Made by a program: the position numbers and the translations under genes. Of a stretch of 64,000 bases of DNA, positions 62,301 through 64,000 are shown piece after piece (the first letter of the stretch is position 1; each line of letters begins with the position of its first letter). Under the pieces are notes generated by a model. The model saw only the letters and a list, made by a program, of their open reading frames with translations. It ran no database searches and was not told where the DNA came from. Source of the DNA: Callipepla californica brunnescens (lineage: Eukaryota > Chordata > Aves > Galliformes > Odontophoridae); contig JALIRH010000045.1 of assembly GCA_023055505.1 (NCBI GenBank), positions 496,001-560,000 on the forward strand, given 5' to 3'.

Positions 62301-63684
62301 ACTACCAAGGTTTGAGGATGCTGTTCCTGTAACAGATCAATCACAGATGACAAGGTCAGACATCCCACGCCAACACAGAGTGTTGGCTGACAATTTTATT
62401 CCAAATAATCCATCATGGATTTCTGTGGAGAAGCCCTGTAAGAAGCAGCACTTCAATACAGACATTGCAACGTAGTTTTCCCCTGCTCCCCTAAAGCACT
62501 GCAAAAAAACTATTTCTTTGGAAGCACTATAAAAATGTAAGTGATAGTAGAATAATGACTGCAGAATAGAATAATAAACTGCAAGAAAGAACTAAGTTGA
62601 CAAATATTTTCATAGTTGCCTGATGACACCAGTATCTATGAAGAATGATTCCGTATGTTAGCTGACAGGAGGAGAAATTAGCATGTACAGCTTTAGAGCA
62701 AAAGCATAAAATCCAAACTCAGCCTCACAAAGTGTCCAACCTAAAACTGCCCTCCGATGCACTGCAAGGTGCACAGCAGAGCGTGCATCAGCACACAGCT
62801 CTGTAATGTGCGGGACCTGTCCCTCGCTGCAATTCCTACAGCTCTGCATTCAATTGATTCGACAGCTGATTTCAACAGGTATCTGCAATGCATCTCCTGC
62901 TTGGGACAGTGGCACTTCTGGAGGGGTCACAGTACAGCTCTGCGAGGCAGACCAACATCTGCTATTAACAGAGCGAAAACAAAATCGTTTCCAACCACAG
63001 ATTTGAGAAGCAAATAGGGCAGTGCCTCCCAGCCCCGTGCTGCTGGGAGCAGCACCTCATGCCTAACTGCTGTCCCTGAATCCCAAACAGCACACAGATA
63101 AACGATGGTGGGGTTATACAAGTTGCAGCTGTTGCATAACTGCAGCCACACAGCTCTGCTTTGCTCCCTGCACCACTTCTCCATGCAGTGCTCCAATCTG
63201 GTGCAGTACCAGCAGAAACACAGTGCAGGACCAACAGCTTGATGCAGGCTGGAACAGAGCAGAGAAACCTCTGCATGTGCCACCTGCAGCCACTGCGGCT
63301 CTCTCTATGCATTCTCCAGGTTTCAGCATCTTTAAATAGCATTAAACAGGGGAGAGCATCAGTGTTCCAGCATCAGGCTCACCTGTTGTAACGGGGATAT
63401 CACACACCTCCACCCTCACACCCACTACTCCTTATTTATACAGACCAGAAACCAATGTGACACCGAACCGTGTGCTGTTGGTTGCTCACCTGACCTCTGC
63501 ATCATTCTCCTGCTGCCATCCCACGTTCCTTTACACGTTAAGGCCTTTCTACTGATATTAGCTAAGCAGTCACCAAGAGGATTGTTTTATTATATTTGTT
63601 TTAGGAAGCACACAATAAAACCACTGCACAGTCCCTAAGGTGTGTTTTAATATGACATAACCTGAACCCACGTTTACTCTCAGT

Positions 63685-63990
63685 GCCCACAGGGCTGAGC
63701 AGGAACCCCACAGATCTGCCCCATATACCAGCAGGGCTTCAGAGAACCCTACAAAACTACCCTGCACCCCACTGCTGAGAACCACACAAACCTGCCCCAT
63801 ATCTCATCTTAGGGAACCCTACAACCTGCCCCACATTCCAGCCCAAGGACCCCCAAAGACCTGCCCCACACCCCAGCTCAGGGATGCCCACAGACCTGCC
63901 CCACACCCCACGAGGGCCGCGGGGAACCCCAAATCCGGCCCCACAACTACAGAGGGGAAGGTCCCCCACAGCACCCTTAGAGGACCCTAA
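63685..63990. repeat. minisatellite, roughly 34-41-base units
   Basis: Units carry a GGGAACCCCACAGACCTGCC-like core followed by CCACACCCCAGCTCA. About seven to nine diverged units run to near the window end. The - strand is G-rich, and its open frame at 63969-63757 reads as a periodic Gly/Trp/Val peptide, a by-product of the repeat. Likely continues beyond 64000. Confidence 0.8.
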
Positions 63991-64000
63991 AATCCCTATA

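Larger units (their letters stand above)
56365..64000 (-). other. NSF intron 1 (5' end outside window)
   Basis: No exon encoding the expected first residues (MAGR followed by a phase-0 donor) and no CpG-island promoter was found, so exon 1 probably lies past 64000. Contents are homopolymer runs (T near 58037-58050, A near 59519-59531), a CR1 copy (61186-62300) and a minisatellite at the right edge (63685-63990). Open frames here are short and unrecognised. Confidence 0.65.

Noticed and set aside
56365..64000. Search for NSF exon 1 (first four codons) and its promoter
   Set aside because: No MAGR-like sequence with a phase-0 GT donor and no CpG-rich promoter region was found. The GC-richer right edge is a minisatellite. 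The exon is presumed to lie outside the window.

Overview
The window is vertebrate nuclear DNA and almost certainly from a bird, probably a galliform. It has small phase-consistent exons in long introns, about two dozen fragments of the CR1 LINE family (the dominant avian retrotransposon), and the 3' end of a mariner element resembling the one I know from galliform genomes. There are no bacterial features. Two protein-coding genes are present, arranged tail to tail: WNT3 on the + strand (last two coding exons, 1-182 and 2139-2618, plus 3' UTR) and NSF on the - strand (20 coding exons between 5959 and 56364, with 3' UTR down to about 4460). NSF next to WNT3 in convergent orientation is the vertebrate arrangement also found on human chromosome 17q21.

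Layout. 1-182: partial penultimate WNT3 exon. 183-2138: its last intron, filled with CR1 pieces and a run of 23 G. 2139-2618: last WNT3 coding exon, then an AT-rich 3' UTR to about 3600-3750. 3750-4460: spacer with a CR1 stub. 4460-5958: NSF 3' UTR. 5959-56364: NSF exons 21 to 2. 56365-64000: NSF intron 1, with a large CR1 fragment and a GC-richer minisatellite at the right edge. Exon 1, expected to hold the 5' UTR and the first four codons, was not found and should lie beyond 64000.

NSF was rebuilt exon by exon by locating AG/GT splice sites on the - strand. All exon phases join, and the sum is 737 codons plus stop. With the four codons expected from exon 1 this gives 741 residues, close to the 744 of mammalian NSF. 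On that numbering the key residues fall where the family has them: Cys264 and Lys266 in the D1 Walker A, Glu329 in the D1 Walker B, Arg385 and Arg388 as arginine fingers, Lys549 in the D2 Walker A, Asp604 in the D2 Walker B. The extreme C-terminus differs from the mammalian form and depends on which of two overlapping AG acceptors is used.

The two genes do unrelated jobs: WNT3 is a secreted lipid-modified signal, and NSF is the cytosolic AAA+ ATPase that disassembles SNARE complexes. I found no sign of a new gene system. The points most worth a second look are the NSF C-terminus, a diverged ~20-bp tandem repeat in NSF intron 2, CR1 insertions very close to NSF exons 8 and 9, and several inverted repeats.
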